A stretch of 64,000 nucleotides of DNA, taken from contig NZ_JBHZRJ010000002.1 of the NCBI RefSeq assembly GCF_043641555.1, positions 620,001 through 684,000 on the forward strand, given 5' to 3'. A program made the translations under genes and the position numbers. The first letter of the stretch is position 1; each line of letters opens with the position of its first letter. This DNA is from Saccharospirillum alexandrii_A. Its GTDB lineage: Bacteria > Pseudomonadota > Gammaproteobacteria > Pseudomonadales > Natronospirillaceae. Positions 44,820-53,284 of the stretch are shown here, in pieces. The notes beneath the pieces are model-generated. The model worked only from the letters and a program-made list of their open reading frames with translations. It did no database searches and had not been told where the DNA came from.

Positions 44820-45224
44820 ATGGACTCCTATTCGCGCATCAGGGAGCTTCGCAACCTGCCCGCCAGAGGCTTGCAACGCTGGGTCAATGCCACCCGCTAC
44901 AGCTGGCAGGGGTTGCGCAGCGCGGTCAAGCACGAAGAGGCTTTCCGCCAGGAAACCATCGCTTTGTTCATCGGCCTGCCCGCCGCTCTGTGGATAGCAA
45001 CCACCCTGTGGCAAGCGGCCATTCTAATCGCGTCTCTTTTGCTGATTATGGTGGTAGAGATGATCAACAGTGCGCTCGAAGCCCTGGTTGACCGGGTCAG
45101 TACAGAATTTCACGAATTGTCGGGACGCACCAAGGACATGGGCTCCGCTGCGGTCTTGCTGACGATCTTCATAGCCATGGTTGTCTGGGGCGCCGCCATC
45201 TGGCAAAAATGGCTGGCGGGCTGA
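44820..45224 (+). CDS. dgkA: Diacylglycerol kinase
   Basis: This 134-residue three-helix membrane kinase phosphorylates diacylglycerol to phosphatidate, recycling lipid turned over by membrane-derived glucan synthesis. The family motif EMINSALEALVDRVS with the catalytic Glu/Asp residues is clear, preceded by KHEEAFRQE at the membrane entry. Compared with E. coli DgkA (about 122 residues) the N-terminus is slightly longer. It follows hrpB by 18 bases and may be cotranscribed. Confidence 0.94.
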   Translation: MDSYSRIRELRNLPARGLQRWVNATRYSWQGLRSAVKHEEAFRQETIALFIGLPAALWIATTLWQAAILIASLLLIMVVEMINSALEALVDRVSTEFHELSGRTKDMGSAAVLLTIFIAMVVWGAAIWQKWLAG

Positions 45225-45273
45225 TCCTGTTTACTTCCTATCACTCAACGGGTGAAGCCAGTCGTGGCGTCTG

Positions 45274-45675
45274 TCAGAAATCACTGAACGCCTGATAGGG
45301 CCAAACCTGCGCCGGGCGATCTTCCACCCGCTCAATCAGCCCGTACTCGGCTTCCAGGCGCGCCATGATGGTCATCGCCAGTTCGAATTCTGCCTGCTCG
45401 CCTATGTCTTCACCGGTTATGGCAAAGCACAGCTTCCGGTTGGACCGCATAAAGCCGCGTGTCGTTATTGCTTCCGTATTGAAGCGCTGAATAAAGCTCT
45501 TGATGGGTTCGCTCTGAGTATCAGGCGCCTGACTGAGTGTCAGGTTCCAGACACGCTCCCAGCAACGGGCAGCGAGTCGGATTCGGGGAGGCAACGGCGG
45601 CAGCTCACTTGAGCTGTACCGGGGTGCGTGCAGTCTGCTGACATTGGCATCGAGTCTGGGTTTTGCTTCGGTCAT
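45274..45675 (-). CDS. Hypothetical protein
   Basis: This 133-residue protein is not recognised. It is soluble, with a Pro-rich stretch PPLPPRIR near residue 27 and a mixed alpha/beta remainder ending AQVWPYQAF. Nothing indicates a catalytic site. It faces dgkA and stands alone on its strand; the 269-base gap behind it (45676-45944) shows no further gene. Confidence 0.6.
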   Translation of the reverse strand: MTEAKPRLDANVSRLHAPRYSSSELPPLPPRIRLAARCWERVWNLTLSQAPDTQSEPIKSFIQRFNTEAITTRGFMRSNRKLCFAITGEDIGEQAEFELAMTIMARLEAEYGLIERVEDRPAQVWPYQAFSDF

Positions 45676-45944
45676 GTTCGCCCTGTCTGGTCAGTCGAAT
45701 GGTACTGTAAAGCGACCGCATACCCTCCTGGGGTAGCCAGCCTGCCTGGTACACCTCGTCTTTCCGTGACTTGCAACGCTGAATAGTGTGGTCTTACCGG
45801 TCATCTTCTCCCTGACTAAAAAGTAACCTATACACTTTCACAGCAAAGTCAATTCCCCTGCCCCCAAACTGTGCTTCACAACGCAGTTAAAACGCAGGTT
45901 CCGGCCATGCTCGTCAAAATAACGTCGGCTTTCAACCCCGCAGG

Positions 45945-46256
45945 TTATTCGCAATAGAGCTTGTGCATCAGCCCAATGACCTGTTCTGCCTCGTCGCTGG
46001 CGATGCGGTAATAGACCGTTTGTGCCTGTTTGCGCACTTTCACCAGGTTATCGCGGCGCAATCGCGCCAGGTGCTGCGACAACGCCGACTGACTCAGGTC
46101 GATGCGCAGATTCAGCTCGGAAACGGATTTTTCACCGTCGAGCAGATTGCACAGAATCAGCAACCGGCATTCATTGCTTAATGCTTTCAGCAGCAGAGAG
46201 GCATCGTGTACGTTCTGCTCCATGTCATCAACGACCCGTTGCTTCCCGGTGGCCAT
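45945..46256 (-). CDS. ArsR-family regulator, BigR/YgaV-like
   Basis: This 103-residue winged-helix repressor has ALSNECRLLILCNLLDGEKS, the recognition helix LSQSALSQHLARLR and the wing VRKQAQTVYYRIAS. Cys30 and Cys36 in the first helices and Cys102 near the end resemble the cysteines of BigR/SqrR-type regulators, which sense sulfane sulfur or redox state through a disulfide. No sulfide:quinone oxidoreductase gene is adjacent, so a target cannot be named. A metal-sensing ArsR is less likely, as the usual CxC metal motif is missing. Confidence 0.88.
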   Translation of the reverse strand: MATGKQRVVDDMEQNVHDASLLLKALSNECRLLILCNLLDGEKSVSELNLRIDLSQSALSQHLARLRRDNLVKVRKQAQTVYYRIASDEAEQVIGLMHKLYCE

Positions 46257-46428
46257 TGCATCGCGCTCCTTGGTTAGGTGAACGCAAATGATAAACGACT
46301 ACCCGCTACTTTCTCTACCGATAACTGTTCTTTTTTGCCCATCGACAGCGCCCGGGCCGCCGGTTGAATCTTGGCAAGCCACACGCATTGCATTACCCTG
46401 CCGACCATTCCGATTGACAGGTACCCCC

Positions 46429-46872
46429 ATGACCGACGCTCTACCCCTCCGGCCCGCAGGACTGATCCGCCTGATTGGCAGCCTGATTTACGACTGGCTG
46501 GTGCTATTGGGCGTGCTGATGTTGCTCGGCTTTGTGGCTGTCGCGTTCAATAAGTTCCTGACCGGCGCCGATGCCATTGCCCCCGGCAACCCCCTATTCA
46601 TACTTTGGAACCTATTGATCATCTATTTCTATTTTGCCGGGTTCTGGGTCACCAAAACCCAGACGGTCGGCATGCGCGCCTGGCGCATTCACCTGGCCTC
46701 GACCAATAACCGGCCGCTGGGCTGGATGCACGCGACCCTGCGGCTACTGGCAGCCATTCCCGCCTGGGGACTGGCCGGCATGGGCATATTCTGGCGCTAC
46801 ACCAACCAGGACCGAATCGGCTGGCAAGATCAGGCAAGCTGGACTCAGGTCTACTATCGGCCCAAACGCTGA
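46429..46872 (+). CDS. RDD family membrane protein
   Basis: This 147-residue protein has the RDD pattern: GLIRLIGSLIYDWLVLLGVL at the N-terminus with the Arg/Asp positions of the family, a second hydrophobic segment near residues 60-80, and the TVGMRAWRIHLAS segment before a third. RDD proteins are thought to be small transport or accessory membrane proteins; the substrate is unknown. ATG at 46429 follows the gap after the divergent ArsR gene. It is followed 163 bases later by pepA. Confidence 0.83.
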   Translation: MTDALPLRPAGLIRLIGSLIYDWLVLLGVLMLLGFVAVAFNKFLTGADAIAPGNPLFILWNLLIIYFYFAGFWVTKTQTVGMRAWRIHLASTNNRPLGWMHATLRLLAAIPAWGLAGMGIFWRYTNQDRIGWQDQASWTQVYYRPKR

Positions 46873-47035
46873 CCGATCAGCGTTCGCCGCTGCTGACACC
46901 CCGACGGCAAAGAATTTTGCCCGTGCACCGCGCCAGCGCTGCCAACTGGTGGCTCCATTGGCTATGATGGAGCTACGAACCGGGCTGCTACCCGGTCAAT
47001 TCCAATTGTTCACCGCATATTAGGTTGGAGACATC

Positions 47036-48511
47036 ATGCAATTTACCGTTTCATCCGCCGCACTCGGCGCTACCAGCACAGACGCCCTGGTTATTTTCCA
47101 TTTTGAAGACACGGACAGCGCAGCCCTGGCCGGCCTGACCGAAACACACCCCAAACTGATTCAGTCGCTGCGCGACGCCAAACTGCTGTCTGCCAAAACC
47201 GGACAGGTCACCCCGCTGCTCGGTCACACCGATCTGCCGGCTGGTCAAGTCTTCGTTATCGGCGCTGGCAAACAGGCCGACTTCCGCGAAAACCAGTTCA
47301 TTAAAGTCATTAAAGCGGCCATCAGCACACTGAAAGGCACCCAGGCAAAAACCGCCAGCATCGCCCTCGACGACATTCAGGTCGCCGGCCGCACCCTGCC
47401 CTGGACGGCCCAGAAAGCAACCGAGGTCATTCTGACCGGCCTATACCAGTACGACACCACCAAATCCAAGAAAGCCGATGCCAGCACCCTGACAGCGCTG
47501 ACGTTCCTAAGTTCGGACGACACCCTGGAAGCACCGGTTCGTACCGGCAAGGCCCTCGCCCACGGCGTCAACGTCGCCCGCGAACTGGGCAATCTGCCCG
47601 CCAACATCTGCAACCCCCAATACCTGGCAGAGCAGGCCCAGAACCTGGCTGACGCCTACGATGAAATCAGCGTTGAGATTCTCAGCCAGAAAGAAATGGA
47701 AGCACTCGGCATGGGCTCCTTCCTGGCTGTGACCCAGGGCAGTGCCAACCCGCCCTACGTATTGGTGATGAAATACCAGGGCGCGGCTGCCAGTGAGAAG
47801 CCCCACGTTCTGGTCGGCAAAGGCCTGACCTTCGACACCGGCGGCATCTCGATCAAGCCGGCCCAGGGCATGGAAGACATGAAGTTCGACATGCTGGGCG
47901 CCGCCTCAGTGTTCGGCACCCTGAACACCATTGCCGAACTGAAACCGGCACTCAACGTCATTGGCGTTGTGGCTGCTGCGGAGAACATGTGTTCAGGCAC
48001 CGCCACCCGCCCGGGCGACGTGGTCAGCAGCATGTCAGGCAAGACCATCGAGATCATTAACACCGACGCCGAAGGCCGTCTGGTGCTGTGTGATGCCCTG
48101 ACCTACGTTGAGCGGTTCGACCCGGCCAGCGTCGTCGACATCGCTACCCTGACTGGCGCCATCGTCATTGGTCTGGGCCACCACCCCCTGGCGGTTTATG
48201 CCAACGACGACAGCCTGCAACAGGAACTGGTCAGCGCCGGCACCACAGCCTGGGACCGCGGCTGGCCTATGCCGTTGTGGGACGATTATCGCGACGAACT
48301 CGACAGCCCTTACGCCGATCTGCGTAACATCGGCCAGGGTCGCGCCGGCGGCTCCATCACCGCTGCGGTCTTCCTCTCCCAGTTCACCGAAAAATACAAG
48401 TGGGCTCACCTGGACATCGCCGGCGCCGGCTGGACCTCCGCCAAAGAAGGCGCAACCGGCCGCCCGGTAGGCCTGCTAACCCACTATTTGCTCAGCCAGC
48501 TGAGCCATTGA
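47036..48511 (+). CDS. pepA: Leucyl aminopeptidase
   Basis: This 491-residue M17 aminopeptidase removes N-terminal residues from peptides and acts as a hexamer with two metals per subunit. The active-site block is GLTFDTGGISIKP (Lys, Asp) and NTDAEGRLVLCDAL (Asp, Glu, Arg). In E. coli PepA also binds DNA in Xer recombination and carAB control. Length and start are normal. Two hairpin repeats follow it before holC. Confidence 0.96.
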   Translation: MQFTVSSAALGATSTDALVIFHFEDTDSAALAGLTETHPKLIQSLRDAKLLSAKTGQVTPLLGHTDLPAGQVFVIGAGKQADFRENQFIKVIKAAISTLKGTQAKTASIALDDIQVAGRTLPWTAQKATEVILTGLYQYDTTKSKKADASTLTALTFLSSDDTLEAPVRTGKALAHGVNVARELGNLPANICNPQYLAEQAQNLADAYDEISVEILSQKEMEALGMGSFLAVTQGSANPPYVLVMKYQGAAASEKPHVLVGKGLTFDTGGISIKPAQGMEDMKFDMLGAASVFGTLNTIAELKPALNVIGVVAAAENMCSGTATRPGDVVSSMSGKTIEIINTDAEGRLVLCDALTYVERFDPASVVDIATLTGAIVIGLGHHPLAVYANDDSLQQELVSAGTTAWDRGWPMPLWDDYRDELDSPYADLRNIGQGRAGGSITAAVFLSQFTEKYKWAHLDIAGAGWTSAKEGATGRPVGLLTHYLLSQLSH

Positions 48512-48554
48512 CCTGGGGCGTTGCTCAACAAGTGGCCCTGGCCCGCGTCGGCCA

Positions 48555-48647
48555 CCGGTGATGCCTCTGCGGGGTCGGCGTGAACCCATCCATGGGGCCT
48601 AGACCGCAGCATCCATGCTGCGGACTTCCCCGCAGAGGCATCACCGG
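48555..48647. repeat. Palindromic intergenic element copy 10 (orientation A, minimal core)
   Basis: This is the most compact full copy and a good type example. P1 arms are 48555-48574 (CCGGTGATGCCTCTGCGGGG) and 48628-48647, perfect over 20 bp. P2 is a perfect eight-pair hairpin CCGCAGCA-TCCA-TGCTGCGG (48604-48623) and P3 is AACCCAT-CC-ATGGGG (short form). The linker between them contains CTAG. It lies 43 bases after pepA and is paired with copy 11. Confidence 0.9.
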
Positions 48648-48690
48648 CACCCGCCGCTCTGATTGTGCGCAAACCCAGACTCAGGGTTAT

Positions 48691-48880
48691 AACTCAAGTT
48701 TCGGAGTTCGCTGAAATGATAAGCGACGACGGCCTGGGGGATCCCTGTGGGGGTGTCCGCAACATGGATGTTGCGGCCTAGGCTCCAGGGAAGGATTTAC
48801 GCCGACCCCACAGGGGTGCCCCAGGTTGTCGTTGCGAACCACAGCCACCCAAAGTAAACCCGAACTCCGTAACTTGAGTT
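48691..48880. repeat. Palindromic intergenic element copy 11 (orientation B)
   Basis: The outer arms AACTCAAGTTTCGGAGTTCG (48691-48710) and CGAACTCCGTAACTTGAGTT (48861-48880) pair at 19 of 20 positions. P1 arms are 48733-48752 (CCTGGGGGATCCCTGTGGGG) and 48806-48825, 18 of 20 paired. P2 is a perfect hairpin CCGCAACA-TGGA-TGTTGCGG, differing from copy 10 by compensatory changes. P3 is degraded. It ends 88 bases before holC. Confidence 0.87.
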
Positions 48881-48968
48881 AACAAGAGGCAGACCAATGC
48901 CCGCCTCTCCCTTCCTGCTGCCAGCCGCTTTAGGTACCATGGCGTTTTCGCGCTGATGAACCCGACTC

Positions 48969-49397
48969 ATGACCCAGGTAGATTTCCATATTGTTCCGGT
49001 GCTGCAAGCCGCCGACCGCTATGCCTATGCCGCGCGTCTGGTCAATAAAGCGCGCAGCCACAAGCACCGGGTGCTTCTGGCTGTGGACGATGAAGCCATG
49101 GCCCGGTCCCTCAGCGAAGTACTTTGGTCAACCCCGGTTGAAAGTTTTCTGGCGCACAGCTTACTCGTAGGCAGTGATGATGATGTGCAGATCGGCTGGC
49201 ATGCTGAGCCGGGCCAGCATCATGATGTTCTGATCAATCTGGCCGCTGAGATTCCGGAGTACTTTTCCCGGTTCGAGCGCGTTTTTGAAGTGGTCAGCCA
49301 GGACCCCGCCGTCCTGAACGCCACCCGGTCGCACTACAAGTTCTATCAGGACCGGGGCTATCCGCTGAAACGGCATGACCTGCGAGATCGGGTATAA
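48969..49397 (+). CDS. holC: DNA polymerase III chi subunit
   Basis: This 142-residue protein is HolC (chi), which links the clamp loader psi subunit to single-strand binding protein. Typical features are VDFHIVP at the N-terminus, HKHRVLLAVDDEAMARSL near residue 32 and the C-terminal SHYKFYQDRGYPLKRHDLR. It directly precedes a small acidic gene and valS, the same neighbourhood as in many gammaproteobacteria. Confidence 0.92.
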   Translation: MTQVDFHIVPVLQAADRYAYAARLVNKARSHKHRVLLAVDDEAMARSLSEVLWSTPVESFLAHSLLVGSDDDVQIGWHAEPGQHHDVLINLAAEIPEYFSRFERVFEVVSQDPAVLNATRSHYKFYQDRGYPLKRHDLRDRV

Positions 49398-49940
49398 ATG
49401 GATCAGAAGGATTCCAAGCAAAGCCTGCTGCAGGATCTGGAGGACATTCGCCAGAGCCTCGACCGGGTTGCCCGGTCGGAATCGCAGATTCCGTTGCTCG
49501 ACGAAATCGTCGACAAACGCAGCCCCACGCATGTCAACCCGGACAACCCTTTTCTGTCGAGTCAGTCGCTGTCCGAGCTGATTCGTATCCGCAATGAAGC
49601 CGAAGCCCGGGCGGCCGAAGAGCTGGCGTCACTGGCGCCGCTGCGACCGATCACCGAGATCGTTCGCAAGGAGCAAGACACGCCTGCCGCACCGGAACCA
49701 CCCAAGCCACCTCCGGGGCCCGATCCGGAACAGGTTCTGGCACAACTGGAATCTGTCTTCGATCACTGGATTGAGGAAACCGTGGCGGACTACCTGACGT
49801 TATTTGAACGTGACTTGCGCAACCGCCTGCAGCAAGACTTCCGGTCACTGGTCAGCCAGTGGTATGAAGACAACGACTTGCCGCTGCCAGAGTCTTTCAA
49901 ACGCACCGACAGCGAAGACCCAGCCACACCGGACGATTAG
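49398..49940 (+). CDS. Conserved hypothetical protein between holC and valS
   Basis: This 180-residue protein starts immediately after the holC stop. The N-terminal half is helical (SLLQDLEDIRQSLDRVARSE), followed by a Pro-rich linker (PEPPKPPPGPDPEQ) and a C-terminal helical domain VFDHWIEETVADYLTLFERDL. Pseudomonas also has a protein of unknown function at this place, by general recollection. A role with the replisome is possible because of its position, but nothing in the sequence proves it. Confidence 0.8.
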   Translation: MDQKDSKQSLLQDLEDIRQSLDRVARSESQIPLLDEIVDKRSPTHVNPDNPFLSSQSLSELIRIRNEAEARAAEELASLAPLRPITEIVRKEQDTPAAPEPPKPPPGPDPEQVLAQLESVFDHWIEETVADYLTLFERDLRNRLQQDFRSLVSQWYEDNDLPLPESFKRTDSEDPATPDD

Positions 49941-50042
49941 TTTCGCACCTCTGACCATGTATAATGGCAAGCATCAGACTCCGGGGCCAAACCACAATTG
50001 CCCCCTTTTTTTCACCGTCAGCCAAGCGAGTTAAGAGCCCTC

Positions 50043-52898
50043 ATGGAGAAGACGTACCAGCCGCAAGCGATTGAAGGCAAGCATTACCAGCGTTGGGAAA
50101 GCAACGAATGGTTCAAACCCTCGGGTAAGGGCGACTCCTATTGCATCATGATTCCGCCGCCCAACGTCACCGGGTCGCTGCACATGGGTCACGCCTTTCA
50201 GCAAACCATTATGGACGCGCTTACCCGCTACCACCGCATGAAAGGTTGCAACACGCTCTGGCAAACCGGCAGTGATCACGCTGGCATCGCCACCCAGATG
50301 GTGGTGGAGCGTGAGCTGGCGCGCGAAGGCAAAACCCGCCACGACCTTGGCCGGGAAACCTTCATCGACCGCGTCTGGCAATGGAAGGAGCAGTCGGGTG
50401 GTACCATCAGTTCACAGATGCGCCGGCTGGGTGATTCAGTCGACTGGACACGCGAACGCTTCACCATGGATGAAGGCCTGTCCAACGCCGTGCGCGAAGT
50501 GTTCGTGCGCCTGTACGAAGACAACCTGATTTACCGTGGCAAACGCCTGGTTAACTGGGACCCGGTATTTCACACGGCTATTTCCGATCTGGAAGTGGAA
50601 AACAAGGAAGAACAGGGCTCACTCTGGCACTTCCGCTATCCACTGGCCGATGGCGCCACCACTGCCGAAGGCAAAGCCTACATTGTCGTGGCCACCACAC
50701 GCCCGGAAACCATTCTGGGCGATACCGCTGTAGCGGTAAACCCCGACGACGAGCGATATCAGTCCCTGGTCGGAAAATTCGTTGATTTGCCATTGCTTGG
50801 CCGTCGCATTCCCATCGTTGCCGATGATTATGTCGATTCGGAATTCGGCAGCGGCTGCGTGAAAATCACACCGGCCCACGACTTCAACGATTACGAAGTC
50901 GGTAAGCGCCACGGGGCCACCCTGGTCAATGTACTCGACCAGGACGCCAAGATACTGCACGCCGCCGAAGCCTATACCTACGATGGCAAACCGATCGACG
51001 ATTTCGATGGCGCCCTGCCTCAGGGGTATGGCGGACTCGACCGGTTCGATGCCCGCAAGAAAATCATTGCCGATTTCGACGCGCTGGGCTTGCTCGACTC
51101 GATTAAAGACCACAGTCTGATGGTGCCCCGTGGCGACCGTTCCGATGCGGTGATCGAGCCCTGGCTCACCGATCAGTGGTACGTCAGTGCCAAACCCCTG
51201 GCTGAACCGGCCATCAAAGCCGTGGAAAACGGCGATATCCAGTTCGTACCCAAGCAATGGGAAAACACCTACTTCTCCTGGATGCGCGATATTCAGGACT
51301 GGTGTATTTCGCGCCAGCTGTGGTGGGGCCACCAAATTCCCGCCTGGTACGATGCGGACGGTAACGTCTACGTTGGTCGCAGCGAAGCCGAGGTGCGCAG
51401 CAAGTACAACCTCGACGCCGGTCTCACACTGACGCAGGACGAAGACGTACTGGATACCTGGTTCAGCTCTGCCCTCTGGACGTTTTCCACACTGGGCTGG
51501 CCGGAACGCGAGGATCTGGTGAAAACCTTTCACCCGACCGATGTGCTGGTGACCGGTTTCGACATCATCTTTTTCTGGGTAGCCAGAATGATGATGATGA
51601 CTCTGCACTTCATCAAGAATGACGACGGCACCCCCCAGGTTCCGTTCAAGAAGGTCTACGTTACCGGACTGATTCGCGACGAGAACGGCCAGAAAATGTC
51701 GAAATCGAAAGGCAACGTGATTGACCCGATCGACCTGATCGATGGCATTGACGTTGACGATCTGGTCGCCAAACGCACCAGCGGTTTAATGCAGCCGAAA
51801 CTGGCGGCAAAAATTGAAAAGATGACGCGCAAGAGCTTCCCGGAGGGCATGGCTTCATCCGGTACCGACGCCTTGCGTTTCACCCTGGCGTCACTGGCCA
51901 GCCAGGGGCGAGACATCAATTTCGATGTCAAACGCCTCGAAGGGTATCGCAACTTCTGCAACAAAATCTGGAACGCGGCGCGCTACGTGCTGATGAACAC
52001 CGAAGGCCAGGATTGCGGCCAGAACGGCGGCGAGGTTGAGCTGAGCCTGGCGGACCGCTGGATCAGTTCACGCCTGCAGGGGCTGGAGCAGGATGTCGAG
52101 CGTCACTACACGAACTACCGCTTCGACCTAATGAGCCAGGCCTTGTATGAGTTTATCTGGAACGAATACTGCGACTGGTACCTGGAGCTGTCCAAGCCCG
52201 TGCTGTGGGATGAAAACGCCTCAGCCGAGGTTCAGCGCGGCACCCGGCGCACGCTGGTCCGCGTTCTGGAAGCCTTGCTGCGTCTGGCTCACCCGATCAT
52301 GCCGTTCATTACTGAAGAGACCTGGCTGTCGATCCGGGATCTGGCGGCACGAGAAGGCGACACGTTAATGTTGCAACCCTTCCCCAAGGCCGACCCGGAC
52401 AAAATTGACGCTGCTGCCGAGGCCGATATTGAATGGGTAAAAGGCGTTATTGTTGGCGTGCGTAATATTCGTGGCGAAATGAACATCGCCCCGGGCAAAC
52501 CCTTGCCAGTGTTATTCCAGAAAGGCAGCGATGAAGACAAACGCCGACTCAGCGAAAACGAGAACTTCCTCAAAACGCTGGCCAAGCTTGAAAGCGTGAC
52601 CTGGCTGGAAGACGGTGATGAAGCGCCCGTATCAGCGACTCAGTTGGTGGGGCAACTCAAAGTGCTGGTACCCATGGCGGGGCTGATTGATGTCGCGGCC
52701 GAGCAGACACGCCTGACCAAGGCGCTGGAGAAAACCCGCAAGGAACTGGCCAAGGTTGAAGGCAAACTGAACAATGAGAATTTTGTCTCCAAAGCCCCGG
52801 ATGACGTCATCGCCAAAGAACGGGAGAAAGCCGATGGCTACGCTCACAGCGTGCGTGAGCTGGAGCAACAGCTGGAGCAACTGGCGGCGTTGAAATAA
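50043..52898 (+). CDS. valS: Valyl-tRNA synthetase
   Basis: This 951-residue class I synthetase charges tRNA-Val and has a CP1 editing domain. The class I signatures are PPPNVTGSLHMGHAF (HIGH-type, HMGH) near residue 40 and KMSKSKGN (KMSKS) near 555. The C-terminal coiled coil (LTKALEKTRKELAKVEGKL) is typical of ValS. ATG at 50043 is chosen; an in-frame TTG at 49998 would add 15 residues. It is preceded by holC and the small conserved gene. Confidence 0.97.
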   Translation: MEKTYQPQAIEGKHYQRWESNEWFKPSGKGDSYCIMIPPPNVTGSLHMGHAFQQTIMDALTRYHRMKGCNTLWQTGSDHAGIATQMVVERELAREGKTRHDLGRETFIDRVWQWKEQSGGTISSQMRRLGDSVDWTRERFTMDEGLSNAVREVFVRLYEDNLIYRGKRLVNWDPVFHTAISDLEVENKEEQGSLWHFRYPLADGATTAEGKAYIVVATTRPETILGDTAVAVNPDDERYQSLVGKFVDLPLLGRRIPIVADDYVDSEFGSGCVKITPAHDFNDYEVGKRHGATLVNVLDQDAKILHAAEAYTYDGKPIDDFDGALPQGYGGLDRFDARKKIIADFDALGLLDSIKDHSLMVPRGDRSDAVIEPWLTDQWYVSAKPLAEPAIKAVENGDIQFVPKQWENTYFSWMRDIQDWCISRQLWWGHQIPAWYDADGNVYVGRSEAEVRSKYNLDAGLTLTQDEDVLDTWFSSALWTFSTLGWPEREDLVKTFHPTDVLVTGFDIIFFWVARMMMMTLHFIKNDDGTPQVPFKKVYVTGLIRDENGQKMSKSKGNVIDPIDLIDGIDVDDLVAKRTSGLMQPKLAAKIEKMTRKSFPEGMASSGTDALRFTLASLASQGRDINFDVKRLEGYRNFCNKIWNAARYVLMNTEGQDCGQNGGEVELSLADRWISSRLQGLEQDVERHYTNYRFDLMSQALYEFIWNEYCDWYLELSKPVLWDENASAEVQRGTRRTLVRVLEALLRLAHPIMPFITEETWLSIRDLAAREGDTLMLQPFPKADPDKIDAAAEADIEWVKGVIVGVRNIRGEMNIAPGKPLPVLFQKGSDEDKRRLSENENFLKTLAKLESVTWLEDGDEAPVSATQLVGQLKVLVPMAGLIDVAAEQTRLTKALEKTRKELAKVEGKLNNENFVSKAPDDVIAKEREKADGYAHSVRELEQQLEQLAALK

Positions 52899-52912
52899 CG
52901 CCCCTTTCCGAT

Positions 52913-53284
52913 TCAGTAACGCCGCTTGCGATTATCCGGTTGCTTGGGGCGTTGCGGAACCGGCTTGGCGGGCTTGGTCAGAACCGCTTTCTTCTTGCCG
53001 GAAGGATCGGTTGCATAATCTTTGTTGACCGGTATTTTCTTCTTGGGTTTGTGACGTTTGATCATAGCGTAATGAATCCAACGCACGAACAGTAGAAATA
53101 CCAGGGCGCCTATCGCGATGCCCCCCAGCCAGAGCCACTGAATATTTTCAGCCGACTCATTCATAAACTGGGCCATGCCCTGAACCCGGTCACTCTGGTT
53201 TACACCACCCGACCAGGCCGGCAAAGCAGCGGGCAGTGCAAACGCGACGGCAATGGTCTTATGTAGTGGTTTTACCTGATTCAT
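52913..53284 (-). CDS. Hypothetical single-pass membrane protein with basic tail
   Basis: This 123-residue protein has an N-terminal signal-like segment (about 8-25), a transmembrane helix at about 50-70 (LWLGGIAIGALVFLLFVRW) and a strongly basic, Lys/Pro-rich cytoplasmic tail ending PDNRKRRY. It is not recognised. Its start codon overlaps the carbonic anhydrase stop by one base (TAATG), so it is translated after can. It converges on valS. Confidence 0.72.
   Translation of the reverse strand: MNQVKPLHKTIAVAFALPAALPAWSGGVNQSDRVQGMAQFMNESAENIQWLWLGGIAIGALVFLLFVRWIHYAMIKRHKPKKKIPVNKDYATDPSGKKKAVLTKPAKPVPQRPKQPDNRKRRY

Noticed and set aside
8404..48880. Integron attC sites as an explanation for the palindromic repeats
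   Set aside because: The core-site motifs GTTRRRY and RYYYAAC are missing, the neighbours are housekeeping genes in normal operons rather than cassettes, and no integrase is seen.
8404..48880. Tandem intrinsic terminators as an explanation for the repeats
   Set aside because: The stems have no T-run after them, and the copies sit in front of genes as well as behind them.
50619..51608. A 329-codon antisense frame inside valS
   Set aside because: The sense frame is plainly ValS and the antisense product has no family features.
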